Assembly (NCBI GenBank): GCA_044450785.1
Contig: JBIOJM010000096.1
Location: 1-28,837 of the forward strand
Source of the DNA: JBIOJM01 sp044450785
Lineage (GTDB): Bacteria; Planctomycetota; Planctomycetia; Isosphaerales; Isosphaeraceae
DNA length: 28,837 nucleotides
Reading direction: 5' to 3'
Shown: positions 8,008-16,271 of the stretch, one piece after another
How the letters are laid out: the number at the start of each line of letters is the position of its first letter
Position numbering within the stretch: position 1 is the first letter of the stretch
Translations under genes and position numbers: made by a program
Notes under the pieces: generated by a model
Databases searched by the model: none
What the model saw: only the letters and a program-made list of their open reading frames with translations
Told to the model about the DNA's origin: nothing

Positions 8008-11000
8008 ATGCGACGCCATTGGTGCTTGTGTACGGCTTTGTTGGCGTGCCTCTCCGTCGCTTCAGCCTCGCACGCCGGCGCTTCCGAGCCGGGGCACCGT
8101 GGCGAGTCGAAGGCCCCCGACTTCCGGGCCCCGCCCGGGTTTGTCGTGGAAAAAGTCGCGGGGCCTCCACTCGTCCGCTACCCGCTGTTCGCGGCCTTCG
8201 ACGAACAAGGTCGACTTTACGTGGCGGAGGGCACTGGCACGAACCTCCCCGGCGCCGAGCTTCGCGAGAAGAAGCTGGGCCGAGTCCTCCGGCTGGAAGA
8301 CGTTGACGGCGACGGCAAGTTCGACACCAGCACGGTCTTTGCCGATGGGCTGGTCTTCCCGCAGGGAGTGCTCTGGCACGACGGTGCTCTGTACGTGGCC
8401 TCGCACCCGAGCATCTGGCGACTCGAGGATCCCGATGGCAAGGGAGTCGCGACCAGCCGCGTCGAGCTGGTGAGCGGGTTCGGCTTCAACGGCAACGGCT
8501 GCGACATCCATGGACCGTTCCTCGGGCCCGACGGCCGGCTCTACTGGACCGATGGCCGGCACGGGTACAAGGTCCAGACCCGCGACGGCGAGGTCCTCGA
8601 AGGGCTCGCCGCCCGGATCTGGCGGTGCCGGACCGACGGCACTCAGGTCGAGCGGCTCTGCGGCGGCGGGTTCGACAACCCGGTCGAGCTCGACTTCACG
8701 CCCGACGGCGAGGCGATCGGGACGATGGACCAAGGGCCCGGCGACTGCCTCCTCCACTACGTCGAGGGAGGGGTCTACCCGATGGATCACCCCTGCCTGA
8801 AGGAGTTCGCCATCACGGGCCCGCCGCTGGGGGCGGTCCGGCAATACTCGTCCGTCTTGCCCGCCGCCCTTTGCGGCTTCACCCGCTATCGCTCGCGCGG
8901 CCTGGGACCGGAGTTCCAGGACCGCTTTCTGTCGACACAGTACATGCTCCACAAGATCGTTCGCCACGAGCTGGTCCGCGATGGCTCGACGTTCCGCGCC
9001 GAGGACGCCGACTTCGTGACGTGCACAACCCACGACGTCCGGCTCACCGACGTCCTGGAGGACGCGGACGGCAGCGTGTTGTTCCTCGACATGGGGGCGT
9101 GGTTCACCTACGGGTTCCCCGGCAACCCGCTCCCCAAGCCGGAAGCGCTGGGCGCGATCTACCGGGTCCGCCGGATCGGCGCGGAGCGCATCGCGGACCC
9201 ACGGGGCCTGGCGCTGGGCATCGAGAAACGATCTCCAAGTGAAGCGATCGCCCTGCTCGACGACCCCAGGCCGTTGGTGCGCGTCCGGGCGGCCAACCGG
9301 CTGGCAAGGGTGGGCGCCCCGGCCGTGCCGGCGCTTGCGCAGGTGTTGAAGACGCCACGCGCGCACTCCGGTCCGGTCCGGCGTGACGCGGTCTGGGCAC
9401 TTTGCCGGATCGAGGTCCCCGCCGCGCGCGAGGCAATCCACCTCGCCCTGGCCGACCCGGACTCGAGCGTTCGCGTGGCGGCAGCCCATGCTGCCGGCCT
9501 CTGGCGCGACGCCGTGGCGTCGGCCGCGCTCGCCGGGCTCGTCGTGTCCGACATTCCTCCTGTGCGACGCAAGGCCGCCGAGGCCCTCGGGCGGATCGGC
9601 CGGCGCGAGGCGGTCCCGGCCCTGCTGGCGGGCCTCCGGGCCGGCGGCGACCGCTTCCTCGAACACGCCCTGATCTACGCCCTGATCCGGATCAACGACC
9701 GCGCGTCGACCCTGGCCGCGCTCGACGACCCCGCGCCGCGGGTCCGCCGGGCCGGGCTGTTCGCGCTCGACCAGATGACGGACGGTCGCCTGACGGAGGC
9801 CATGATGGCTCCGCTCCTGAGGTCAAGCGACGCCGGCCTCCAGCGGGCGGCGCTCGAGGTCGTGTGCCGGCGACCGGCCTGGTCGTTCTTGGTACGTGAT
9901 CTCCTGACGTCGTGGCTGTCGAGCCCCGCGCTGTCGCCGGCGCTGGAGCGTCTGCTGGCCGATGCCCTCCCCGCCTTGGGCGGCGAGCCCGGCGTCCGCG
10001 AGGTGGTGGCCGAGGCCCTGGCCGCCCCGGGGACTCCCGAGCCGACCCGGTTGCTGCTGATCCGTGCCGTGGGCCAATGCCGGCTCGATGCGCTCCCCGA
10101 GCGCTGGCTGGCGGCGCTGGGCGTCGCACTGGCTGGCCCGCACGCGGCCGTCGTCCGGGAGGCCGTCGCAACGATCCGGGCGCGGAAGCTCTCCGGGTTC
10201 GACCGGGCGCTCGTCGAGTTGAGCCGGAAGCCGGGCCTTCCAGCCGACCTGCGGATCGCCGCGCTGGAGAGCGTCGCAGCCCGCGCGGGGCCGCCCGACC
10301 CGCGGGCATTCGACCTCCTCGTGGGCCATCTGACCGAAGGTGCCGAACCGCTGACGCGTCTGGCGGCGGCCCGGACGCTGGGGGCAGGCCCGCTGACGGC
10401 CGAGCAATCGATCCGGCTCGCAGGGTCGCTCGAGGGTGTCAATCCGATGGTGCTGCGACTCCTGCTGCCGGCGTTTGCCGGGTCGAGCGACGTGACGGTC
10501 GGAACGGCCCTCGTGGAGGCGCTCGCGAGCTGCCCGTCGGCCGCAACCCTGGGCGTCGCGGAGCTCGACCGGGCCCTCAAGGTGTATCCGCCCGCCGTCC
10601 GCGAGCGGGCCCGGGGCCTCCGTGCGGCTCTGGTCACGCGCGAAAAGGGGAAGACGGCATACCTCGCGCGGCTCTCGGCCGAGCTCGACCAGTTGCGTGG
10701 CGATCCCGACGCAGGGCAGGAAGTCTTCCTCGCGACGAAGGTGGGCTGTTTCGGATGCCACCGCGCCGTGGGGCGGGGTGGCACTGTGGGGCCGGACCTC
10801 TCGCGGATCGGCAAGATTCGCAGCCGGGCCGAGCTGCTCGAGTCGATCATCTTCCCCGGTCTGACGGTCACCCCCGAGTATCGGACGGTCCTGGCGGCAA
10901 CCCGCGACGGCCGGGTCACGACCGGCCTGGTCGTTCGTGACACCCCCGAGGCGGTCTACCTGCGGACGACCGAGCTGTCGGAGATCCGCATCCCACGCAA

Positions 11001-11115
11001 GGACCTCGAGGAGATGACCCCGTCGCCCGGGTCGCTGATGCCCGAGGGGTTGGAGACGATCATGACCCGGCAGGAGCTCCGCGACCTGCTGGAATTCCTG
11101 GCCAGGCAGGGGTGA
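8008..11115 (+). CDS. PVC-type membrane-bound dehydrogenase with HEAT repeats and CxxCH haem-binding domain
   Basis: A 1035-residue exported protein. The start at 8008 is chosen because GGAGG lies 8 nt upstream and a signal peptide follows (MRRHWCLCTALLACLSVASA, cleavage near residue 22-25). Residues about 40-385 form a six-bladed propeller like soluble glucose dehydrogenases, with the Pirellula/Verrucomicrobium membrane-bound dehydrogenase signature (PPGFVVEKVAG, FDEQGRLYVAEG, NGNGCDIHGPFLGPDGRLYW). Residues about 405-860 are HEAT-like helical repeats (DPRPLVRVRAANRLARVG). The C-terminal domain is cytochrome-c-like: CFGCH at 914-918 binds haem covalently and Met1011 (SLMPEG) may be an axial ligand. 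The family is greatly expanded in Planctomycetota and is proposed to oxidise periplasmic sugars or alcohols; the substrate is unknown. Length and domain order are normal for the family. Confidence 0.92.
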   Translation: MRRHWCLCTALLACLSVASASHAGASEPGHRGESKAPDFRAPPGFVVEKVAGPPLVRYPLFAAFDEQGRLYVAEGTGTNLPGAELREKKLGRVLRLEDVDGDGKFDTSTVFADGLVFPQGVLWHDGALYVASHPSIWRLEDPDGKGVATSRVELVSGFGFNGNGCDIHGPFLGPDGRLYWTDGRHGYKVQTRDGEVLEGLAARIWRCRTDGTQVERLCGGGFDNPVELDFTPDGEAIGTMDQGPGDCLLHYVEGGVYPMDHPCLKEFAITGPPLGAVRQYSSVLPAALCGFTRYRSRGLGPEFQDRFLSTQYMLHKIVRHELVRDGSTFRAEDADFVTCTTHDVRLTDVLEDADGSVLFLDMGAWFTYGFPGNPLPKPEALGAIYRVRRIGAERIADPRGLALGIEKRSPSEAIALLDDPRPLVRVRAANRLARVGAPAVPALAQVLKTPRAHSGPVRRDAVWALCRIEVPAAREAIHLALADPDSSVRVAAAHAAGLWRDAVASAALAGLVVSDIPPVRRKAAEALGRIGRREAVPALLAGLRAGGDRFLEHALIYALIRINDRASTLAALDDPAPRVRRAGLFALDQMTDGRLTEAMMAPLLRSSDAGLQRAALEVVCRRPAWSFLVRDLLTSWLSSPALSPALERLLADALPALGGEPGVREVVAEALAAPGTPEPTRLLLIRAVGQCRLDALPERWLAALGVALAGPHAAVVREAVATIRARKLSGFDRALVELSRKPGLPADLRIAALESVAARAGPPDPRAFDLLVGHLTEGAEPLTRLAAARTLGAGPLTAEQSIRLAGSLEGVNPMVLRLLLPAFAGSSDVTVGTALVEALASCPSAATLGVAELDRALKVYPPAVRERARGLRAALVTREKGKTAYLARLSAELDQLRGDPDAGQEVFLATKVGCFGCHRAVGRGGTVGPDLSRIGKIRSRAELLESIIFPGLTVTPEYRTVLAATRDGRVTTGLVVRDTPEAVYLRTTELSEIRIPRKDLEEMTPSPGSLMPEGLETIMTRQELRDLLEFLARQG

Positions 11116-11120
11116 CCGCG

Positions 11121-11144
11121 GACCCACCCTTAGAGGGATGGGTC
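11121..11144 (+). terminator. Possible terminator hairpin after the PVC-type gene
   Basis: GACCCACCCT pairs with AGGGATGGGTC across a TAG loop, with one bulged base. It lies 6 nt after the stop codon and is followed by TTCGT rather than a strong U-tract, so termination activity is only moderately likely. Confidence 0.35.
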
Positions 11145-11153
11145 TTCGTAACC

Positions 11154-11192
11154 ACTAGCTCCCTCACCTCGGGAAGAGGGCTCGGGTGAGGG
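11154..11192. repeat. Diverged copy of the PLTPALS-type palindrome
   Basis: ACTAGCTCCCTCACCTCGGG followed by AAGAGGGCTCGGGTGAGGG matches the 11282-11319 repeat in order and orientation, with several substitutions. The shared ACTAGCTCCCTC start shows that the two are related copies. Confidence 0.6.
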
Positions 11193-11281
11193 TTCGATTG
11201 CAGCAACACCGCCGCGTAAATCGAATGACTCGCCACGAGAGACCATGGCCAGCGAGAGAGCCGTAGCGCCGCCAACTACTA

Positions 11282-11319
11282 GCTCCCTCTCCTTCGGGAG
11301 AGGGCTGGGGTGAGGGGCG
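11282..11319. repeat. Left arm of a perfect 38-bp inverted repeat flanking the DUF559 gene
   Basis: This 38-nt sequence starts GCTCCCTCTCCTTCGGGAGA and ends GGGGTGAGGGGCG. Its exact reverse complement is at 11888-11925. Internally it forms its own hairpin (CCCTCTCC-TTC-GGGAGAGGG). With one mismatch the match extends outwards through ACT. Confidence 0.85.
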
Positions 11320-11414
11320 GGTTGATCAAAGACGGACAATCGCCGAGAATGAGAGCGAGCAGACAGATTCCTCTTCCAGCGGAAGAGCCCTCGATATAGC
11401 TCACTCTCACAACA

Positions 11415-11813
11415 ATGATAAAACATTCATGGAAGGCATCGATGGCTTCCTCAGACAGACGCCCGATCTCGCCGCACACCAACAACGCAAGGCGATTGCG
11501 CCGAAACGCGACAATCCCCGAACGGATGCTGTGGAACCGTCTGCGTGGAGGGAGTGTCGCCGGATTGAAATTCCGCCGCCAACAGCCGATCGGTCCCTAC
11601 ATCGTGGATTTCTTCTGCCACGAGGTCGGCCTCGTCGTCGAGGTCGATGGGCGAAGTCACGATGAGCGGGGGAAAGAAGATTCACAGAGAGAGGCTTTCC
11701 TCCGGGAGCATCAGCGACTTCAGGTGCTTCGGGTCAGCAATGACGATGTCCTGAAGGAAACCGAGGCTGTGCTGTTCGCGATCTTACGAGCGGCTGGAAA
11801 GGAAGTCGTTTGA
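11415..11813 (+). CDS. DUF559 endonuclease-domain protein
   Basis: A protein of up to 132 residues of the DUF559 family, related in fold to Vsr (very-short-patch repair) and restriction endonucleases. The family core is complete: NNARRLRRNATIPERMLWNR, then FRRQQPIGPYIVDFFCHEVG (Asp65), VVEVDGRSHD (Glu76, Asp78) and a C-terminal RLQVLRVSNDDVLKETEAVL segment. The ATG at 11415 has no clear ribosome-binding site; Met10 (11442) is an equally good start. It is the only gene between the inverted repeats at 11282 and 11888. DUF559 proteins are widespread, small and patchily distributed; a nicking or repair nuclease role is the usual guess, not established. Confidence 0.85.
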   Translation: MIKHSWKASMASSDRRPISPHTNNARRLRRNATIPERMLWNRLRGGSVAGLKFRRQQPIGPYIVDFFCHEVGLVVEVDGRSHDERGKEDSQREAFLREHQRLQVLRVSNDDVLKETEAVLFAILRAAGKEVV

Positions 11814-11887
11814 GACCAATCGCAACAAAGCCTTTTCAGAACGGAAAGCATCGGGCGATTCAAATTGAGAAGGCTCTCGGTGGCGCT

Positions 11888-11925
11888 CGCCCCTCACCCC
11901 AGCCCTCTCCCGAAGGAGAGGGAGC
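11888..11925. repeat. Right arm of the perfect 38-bp inverted repeat
   Basis: Begins CGCCCCTCACCCCAGCCCTC and ends GAAGGAGAGGGAGC. It is an exact reverse complement of 11282-11319. Its distal half (AAGGAGAGGGAGC) also starts each unit of the adjoining tandem repeat. Confidence 0.85.
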
Positions 11926-12072
11926 CAGTAAAAATGCATCGGCCGCTCGCGTGCTGGGGCGGGGCCCCAAGGAGAGGGAGCCAGTAAAAATGCATCGGCC
12001 GCTCGCGTGCTGGGGCGGGGCCCCAAGGAGAGGGAGCCAGTAAAAATGCATCGGCCGCTCGTGTGCTCTGGC
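11913..12072. repeat. 56-bp tandem repeat, about 2.8 copies
   Basis: Units begin at 11913, 11969 and 12025 with AAGGAGAGGGAGCCAGTAAA, continue with AATGCATCGGCCGCTCG(C/T)GTG and end in CTGGGGCGGGGCCCC. The first two units are identical wherever compared; the third differs at CTCGTGTG and then breaks off. Each unit contains a degenerate version of the neighbouring palindrome. Near-identity implies recent amplification or active homogenisation. Confidence 0.9.
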
Positions 12073-12151
12073 CGGGCTAATCGCCTCCCCGGCAGGTGTC
12101 AGAAAAACCCCTCCCTGTGAGGGACCCACCCCGGGCGTTTTGGTATTCCTG

Positions 12152-13114
12152 ATGCGACCAATCAACCGACGTCGTTTCGTCTCCTCGACCCTCTCCTCGA
12201 CCAGCCTTCTCGCCCCGAGCCTGCGCGCCCGGTCGGCCGTGGCGTCGAGGAAGCACCCTTACATCGACATCCATGTCCACGTCGGCCGATACTACTGGGG
12301 CCGCGAGCTGACGGTGGGCGGTCTGGTGAAATTGATGGACAAGCACGGGATCGAGCGCGCTTGCGTCCTGCCCTTGGTATCGCCCGAGTCGACCATCTAC
12401 CCGCAGACCAGCGACGATGCGCTGGCTGCCTTCAAGGCCCACCCCGACCGCATCATCCCGTTCTGCTGTATCGACCCGCGTACCAGCTCGGGCAACCCGA
12501 AGCGGTTCGGCAGGCTGGACCTCCGATCGATGGTCGAGGTCCTCAAGCGGTTCAAGGACCTTGGGGCGCGGGGGTTTGGCGAGCACCAGGTGGGACTCCC
12601 GTTCGACCACCCGCTGATGATGACGGTCTACGAGGCGTGCGACCGCGCCCGACTGCCGATCCTCTTCCACCTGGACGACATCCGCGGGATCGACACACCC
12701 GGGCTGCCCCGGCTGGAGAACGTCCTCAAGAGCTTTCCCGGCCTCCCCTTGATCGGCCATGCCGCGGGCTTCTGGGCGTCGATCTCCGGCGACGCAACGC
12801 CTGACGACTTCAACCGGTACCTGACCGTCCCGAAGCCCGTGGCACCGGGTGGCGCGCTCGAGCGGCTGATGGACCGTTACCCCAACCTTCACGGCGACCT
12901 CTCCGAGCCGGGCGGCTACTGGGCGATTCACCGCGACGAGCGTTTCGGCCGCGAGTTCTTGATCCGCCGCGCCGACCGCCTCCTCTTCGGCACCGACTTC
13001 CTCATGTCTGACCAGGAGGTTCCCCAGTTCGAGCTGCTCGATTCGCTCAACCTCCCCGACGACGTCCAGGCCAAGATCTACCGGGGAAACGCGATCCGCC
13101 TGCTGAAGCTGTGA
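12152..13114 (+). CDS. Tat-exported amidohydrolase (amidohydrolase 2 family)
   Basis: A 320-residue TIM-barrel hydrolase. The N-terminus MRPINRRRFVSSTLSSTSLL is a twin-arginine signal, so the folded enzyme is probably exported. Metal-site residues are visible in order: IDIHVHVG (His41, His43), FHLDD (His173), GHAAGF (His203) and LFGTDF (Asp282), as in amidohydrolase_2 members that decarboxylate or hydrolyse carboxylated or lactone substrates. The start at 12152 is preferred because it places the RR motif at residue 6-7; an upstream in-frame ATG at 12140 adds four residues. No strong ribosome-binding site is seen. It stands alone, just downstream of the 56-bp tandem repeat, so the repeat may lie in its promoter region. 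Substrate is unknown. Confidence 0.82.
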   Translation: MRPINRRRFVSSTLSSTSLLAPSLRARSAVASRKHPYIDIHVHVGRYYWGRELTVGGLVKLMDKHGIERACVLPLVSPESTIYPQTSDDALAAFKAHPDRIIPFCCIDPRTSSGNPKRFGRLDLRSMVEVLKRFKDLGARGFGEHQVGLPFDHPLMMTVYEACDRARLPILFHLDDIRGIDTPGLPRLENVLKSFPGLPLIGHAAGFWASISGDATPDDFNRYLTVPKPVAPGGALERLMDRYPNLHGDLSEPGGYWAIHRDERFGREFLIRRADRLLFGTDFLMSDQEVPQFELLDSLNLPDDVQAKIYRGNAIRLLKL

Positions 13115-13328
13115 GCGGATACGGAAGTGATCTGTTTCCGCGCACGAAGGCCACCGTCGCTCGCATGCGGCTCCTCAAATGTGGCAAAGTGCGCCAGGTC
13201 ACCTTCCGATAGGAGCATCGCGATGATCAAGCTAGACTCAAGGATGGCTGTCGGGCCACGTCTGATCGTCTCGCAACCACGAAAAAGAGGCGTCTTACAG
13301 GTGTCTTATTTGTAAAGAAGGGGGCATC

Positions 13329-14687
13329 ATGAAAACGGAGATCATCGGTTCCATCATCGCCGGCGTATTGCTACTTCCTTGCACTGGAGGAAGCCAAGAA
13401 GCGGATGTGAAGGTGCCGGCTCAAGCGACGGTCAACGGGAATTACTCAAACCTGCTCCGAATCATCAAGGTTCCGGTAGACGAGAGACTGGTCGGCAATT
13501 TCTGCGACCTCGGCTATTACCCGGAAACGGAATACGCGGAATACAAAGACCTTGAACCTGGCTACTGGGTGTATGTCGCTCCCAACTGGTACATCTGGAA
13601 GAACAGCAAAAAGCCCCGCGAGCCAGAGCCGACGATTGATGGTCCCGAGGCACGAGACATTCTCGGTCGCATTACGGGATACGTCGTGATCGCCAGGGGC
13701 ACGAGCGAAATCGTCGCCCTGTCGCTCCCGACGATGCGGGAGACCGTCGTTCGGCCAGAGCCAAAGGAGGACACCGATTTCTACCCGACGGTCCACGCGA
13801 TCAGTGGACCTGACAGCGAGGGGCGCATCGCGTACATCGAAGACTACTTCTTCGTTAAGAACGAGGCGGATCGGAAGCACTTGTTGAAAACCATCAAGGT
13901 AGATGGCACAGCGGATACGGAGATCTTCTCGCGCCCCGGGGATGCAATGTGGGCCAAACACGGTGAGATCGGCGGTTACCTCGCACTCGCCCCCTCCGGC
14001 GGAAAGGTGGCTTTGCTCAGTGCTGTCAAAAAAAAGCAGATGCCCAGAGCTTTACTCGGTGTCGGGACGATCGAGATTTGGGATGTTGCCAGAAAGAAGG
14101 CGCTCGCCGTCGATGCGAAAGCACTCGACAATCCCATGTCATGGTTTCCCGATGGAAAGCGACTGGCCTATGTCAAGCTGGTCCCGCGCAACCAGCTACC
14201 CAATCTGCCGCGCGGCCTGGATGAGTTCGGCAAGTATGGGGGTAATGTATGGGAGCAAGTCCCGGCTGTTTACGTCCTTGACATCCAATCAGGCACAAGC
14301 ACGTTTCTGCATGTTGGATGGACCCCCATCGTGTCGTCGGACGGCAAGATGGTCCTTGTGGGGGGATGGAATGGTCAGATGGAGTTTACTTGGAGGCGTG
14401 TTACCGTCTCCGATAGCCGGTCCGTGCCGGTCCGCTGGCGGGGGGACGCTGGGGGTGCCATCGCCCTACCTTCCGAGAACATCGTGCTCTATTGGGGCTT
14501 GCCCACGACGGGGGCGCCGATCAAATACACTAAACACAACAGCATCTTCCATGGCGGCCCCAAGCTTATGCTCACCTTGAAGGTCGCGGTGGTCGGTTCT
14601 AATGAATTCCAGACCGTGGCTCCCGAAATTAATCCTCGGAGTCTCGTCAGTTTTGGCCGCTCGATGGGGAAAGGTAAAACACCGTAA
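13329..14687 (+). CDS. Secreted beta-propeller (WD40/TolB-like) protein of unknown function
   Basis: A 452-residue protein with a hydrophobic N-terminal signal (IIGSIIAGVLLLPCTG); the Cys is not in a good lipobox, so soluble export is likelier than lipidation. Propeller-like strands recur: LALAPSGGKVALLS, IEIWDVARKKAL, MSWFPDGKRLAYVKL (about residue 270), VYVLDIQSGTSTFL and VSSDGKMVLVGGW, resembling TolB/WD40-like blades. No catalytic motif is recognised. AAGAAGGGGG lies just upstream of the ATG, a strong ribosome-binding site. Its codon use looks less GC-biased than that of the neighbours (more AAA, GAA and ATT codons), which could indicate a different origin. It is followed by inverted repeats and a gene in the opposite direction, so it is probably monocistronic. 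Confidence 0.7.
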   Translation: MKTEIIGSIIAGVLLLPCTGGSQEADVKVPAQATVNGNYSNLLRIIKVPVDERLVGNFCDLGYYPETEYAEYKDLEPGYWVYVAPNWYIWKNSKKPREPEPTIDGPEARDILGRITGYVVIARGTSEIVALSLPTMRETVVRPEPKEDTDFYPTVHAISGPDSEGRIAYIEDYFFVKNEADRKHLLKTIKVDGTADTEIFSRPGDAMWAKHGEIGGYLALAPSGGKVALLSAVKKKQMPRALLGVGTIEIWDVARKKALAVDAKALDNPMSWFPDGKRLAYVKLVPRNQLPNLPRGLDEFGKYGGNVWEQVPAVYVLDIQSGTSTFLHVGWTPIVSSDGKMVLVGGWNGQMEFTWRRVTVSDSRSVPVRWRGDAGGAIALPSENIVLYWGLPTTGAPIKYTKHNSIFHGGPKLMLTLKVAVVGSNEFQTVAPEINPRSLVSFGRSMGKGKTP

Positions 14688-14727
14688 AGTTTCATTCATT
14701 GTTGAGACTTTACACGCCCGCGTGCCT

Positions 14728-14817
14728 GACCGAAGGTCTCCTTCCTTTGGAGTGTGCTCTGACAGCTCGAAATCCTTTGAAGGCATGGCCTACGATTAGC
14801 GCGGGAGACCTTCGGTC
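14728..14817. repeat. Inverted repeat flanking a 62-bp spacer
   Basis: GACCGAAGGTCTCC (14728-14741) and its exact reverse complement GGAGACCTTCGGTC (14804-14817) bracket 62 nt. Downstream runs a GC-rich stretch (GGACACTCCGGCGGGGTCGT) whose minus-strand translation (ARVSRPRRSVRPKVSR) has, from memory, the look of a dispersed planctomycete repeat. It may also contribute to termination between the converging genes at 14687 and 14927. Confidence 0.6.
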
Positions 14818-14926
14818 GGACACTCCGGCGGGGTCGTGAGACCCGCGCCGAACACCGGACGCCTTCATCAACGGAAACCGGATGAACCCCGATCCCGTTC
14901 AAGCCCATTTTTTCATCAGCCCACCC

Positions 14927-15934
14927 TCACCCTGTGCGACGCCGTTGTGCTTCGATCAAATCAAGCTTCTCCCTCGCCGCCTTGCTGGAGCGATTGACCA
15001 GGAGGCGTGCGACCTCATCAAGGTCTTGGGCTTTGCAGGAACCTTTCTTCGTGTCTTTCCGCAGCATGTAAAGGCGATGTACGAGGCGAAGGTCCTCCGG
15101 TAGGCCTGCGAAGCCCGGCTCGATGAGCTGCCGGCGGAGGCGCTGAATGACTTCCAGGTCGCGGTAGCCGAACTCGATGGACGGCTCGATCATGGTCCCT
15201 TCGCCCCAGTCGTTCCACGTACAGATCTGGACGAGGGGCATGCCGCTTCGAAGCGATTTTTCCATTGTGGCCGCGAACGTCGTTCCGTTGTCGTCGTCGA
15301 TCCGTCCCCAGCTCTTGTGGACGCCGGCCTGTTCATAGATATCGTGGAATCGGGGAAAGGCGACCGCCATCCCGACCGGCCACCGTGCCGCCTCCTTGTA
15401 GAGCTGGGGGATCGTCCGATCCTCGTAGCAGACGGCGAATGCCAGGCCGGTCCTGGCCGCTTGCTCCGCGAACGCCGAAGAGTTGCGGTGGATCTGTGCA
15501 TAATCCTGGAAGTCGACCGTTCCGTACCAGTCGAGGATGACGCCATCGATCCCGGCCAGCTTCATCAGGAGGGCGTGATACTCCAGGACGTCAAGGTCGC
15601 CGGAGTCGTACGGGCCGATCAACGGACGATAGTGCGACGCCAGCGCCCGCCGGCCCGAGGTCCGGTCCTCCGGGTCGAACGTGCCCATCGTCCAGTGCCA
15701 TCCCCAACCTGGGCTATGGGGTTTCGCCTCATACCAGGGCATATAATGGGCGATGATGCGAGTCGGGGCCTGCCCGCCTGCCGGAGCCGGCCCCTGGGCC
15801 GCGATCGGCGTCGGACCGAACGCGACGAAGATCGCCGGCAGAACGGAACTGACCAGGCATCGACCGAGTCCGCGAGCGATTCTGTAAGCGACAGGCACGA
15901 TATCACTTCCCCGTTTGACCAGTGGCAGGATCAT
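14927..15934 (-). CDS. GH71/GH99-like glycoside hydrolase-type protein, apparent internal deletion
   Basis: About 335 residues counted from the ATG at 15934; an in-frame ATG at 16111 adds a basic leader of low plausibility, and a GTG at 15898 is an alternative. A signal peptide (CLVSSVLPAIFVAFG) precedes the mature protein. Family motifs are HYMPWYEAK (about 63-71), WHWTMG, DVLEYHALLMKLAGIDGVIL with DWYG, and VCYEDRT (about 168-174). Then comes VAFPRFHDIYEQAG (about 191-204) and TWNDWGEGTMIEPS (239-252). In relatives that I recall, roughly 100 or more residues separate the YEDRT and FPxFxDxY motifs; here only about 16 do. The frame is intact, so the protein is expressed in principle but may be inactive. 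Its substrate would be a polysaccharide such as a mannan or glucan in the periplasm. Confidence 0.75.
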   Translation of the reverse strand: MILPLVKRGSDIVPVAYRIARGLGRCLVSSVLPAIFVAFGPTPIAAQGPAPAGGQAPTRIIAHYMPWYEAKPHSPGWGWHWTMGTFDPEDRTSGRRALASHYRPLIGPYDSGDLDVLEYHALLMKLAGIDGVILDWYGTVDFQDYAQIHRNSSAFAEQAARTGLAFAVCYEDRTIPQLYKEAARWPVGMAVAFPRFHDIYEQAGVHKSWGRIDDDNGTTFAATMEKSLRSGMPLVQICTWNDWGEGTMIEPSIEFGYRDLEVIQRLRRQLIEPGFAGLPEDLRLVHRLYMLRKDTKKGSCKAQDLDEVARLLVNRSSKAAREKLDLIEAQRRRTG

Positions 15935-16271
15935 AGAGCCATTCGATCGCCTCGGCGCGGTTGGGGTCCGCCAACAAGTCTCTGAGATCGTTGGTAACGA
16001 AACCTTGGCGCGCGGTCGACATGTGAGCTCGGCCGTTGAATTGGGATGGGAGTGCGATCGCGAACGGTTGGATTGTACCGCGCGCCGCTCAGACGAGAAA
16101 AAGAATTCCATCTTTCGCCCAGGGCTCCTTACTTTGTTTCGTGCGGCAGTCCGGGCCGCCCTGTCTGGTCCACCCCTGGGCCAAACCGCGCAAGCGCCTC
16201 GTTTCTGGGGTGGCGGCTTTGTGGTCCGGGGCAGCGTCAGTTATCATGGACGGTGAGGGAGGGCAGACATC
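15935..16271. other. Intergenic region between divergent genes
   Basis: Separates the minus-strand GH-like gene from the plus-strand antitoxin gene. TATCAT at 16242-16247, with a weak TTGTGG box 17 nt upstream (16219-16224), is a possible promoter for the antitoxin gene. The open frame extending the GH-like gene to 16111 encodes an Arg/Ser/Pro-rich stretch without export features and is probably not translated. No RNA gene or repeat was recognised. Confidence 0.4.

Larger units (their letters stand above)
11282..11925 (+). mobile_element. Candidate mobile cassette: DUF559 gene between exact inverted repeats
   Basis: The only gene in this 644-bp segment encodes a DUF559 endonuclease-like protein, and both ends are exact inverted copies of a palindromic repeat whose relatives also occur at 7076 and 11154. 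No target-site duplication is evident at the outer edges, so classical DDE transposition is not supported. The arrangement suggests a unit that moves or is maintained through its palindromic ends, but this is inference. Confidence 0.35.

Noticed and set aside
8062..9666. Long open frame antisense to the PVC-type dehydrogenase
   Set aside because: Shadow of the sense gene, with composition rich in Arg, Gly, Ala and Pro and no family motif.
9823..11127. Second long antisense frame over the HEAT/cytochrome part
   Set aside because: Same reason; the sense frame holds CFGCH and HEAT repeats.
11130..11426. Minus-strand frames that read SPLPKERELVV or PLTPALSRR
   Set aside because: These are translations of the palindromic repeats, not proteins.
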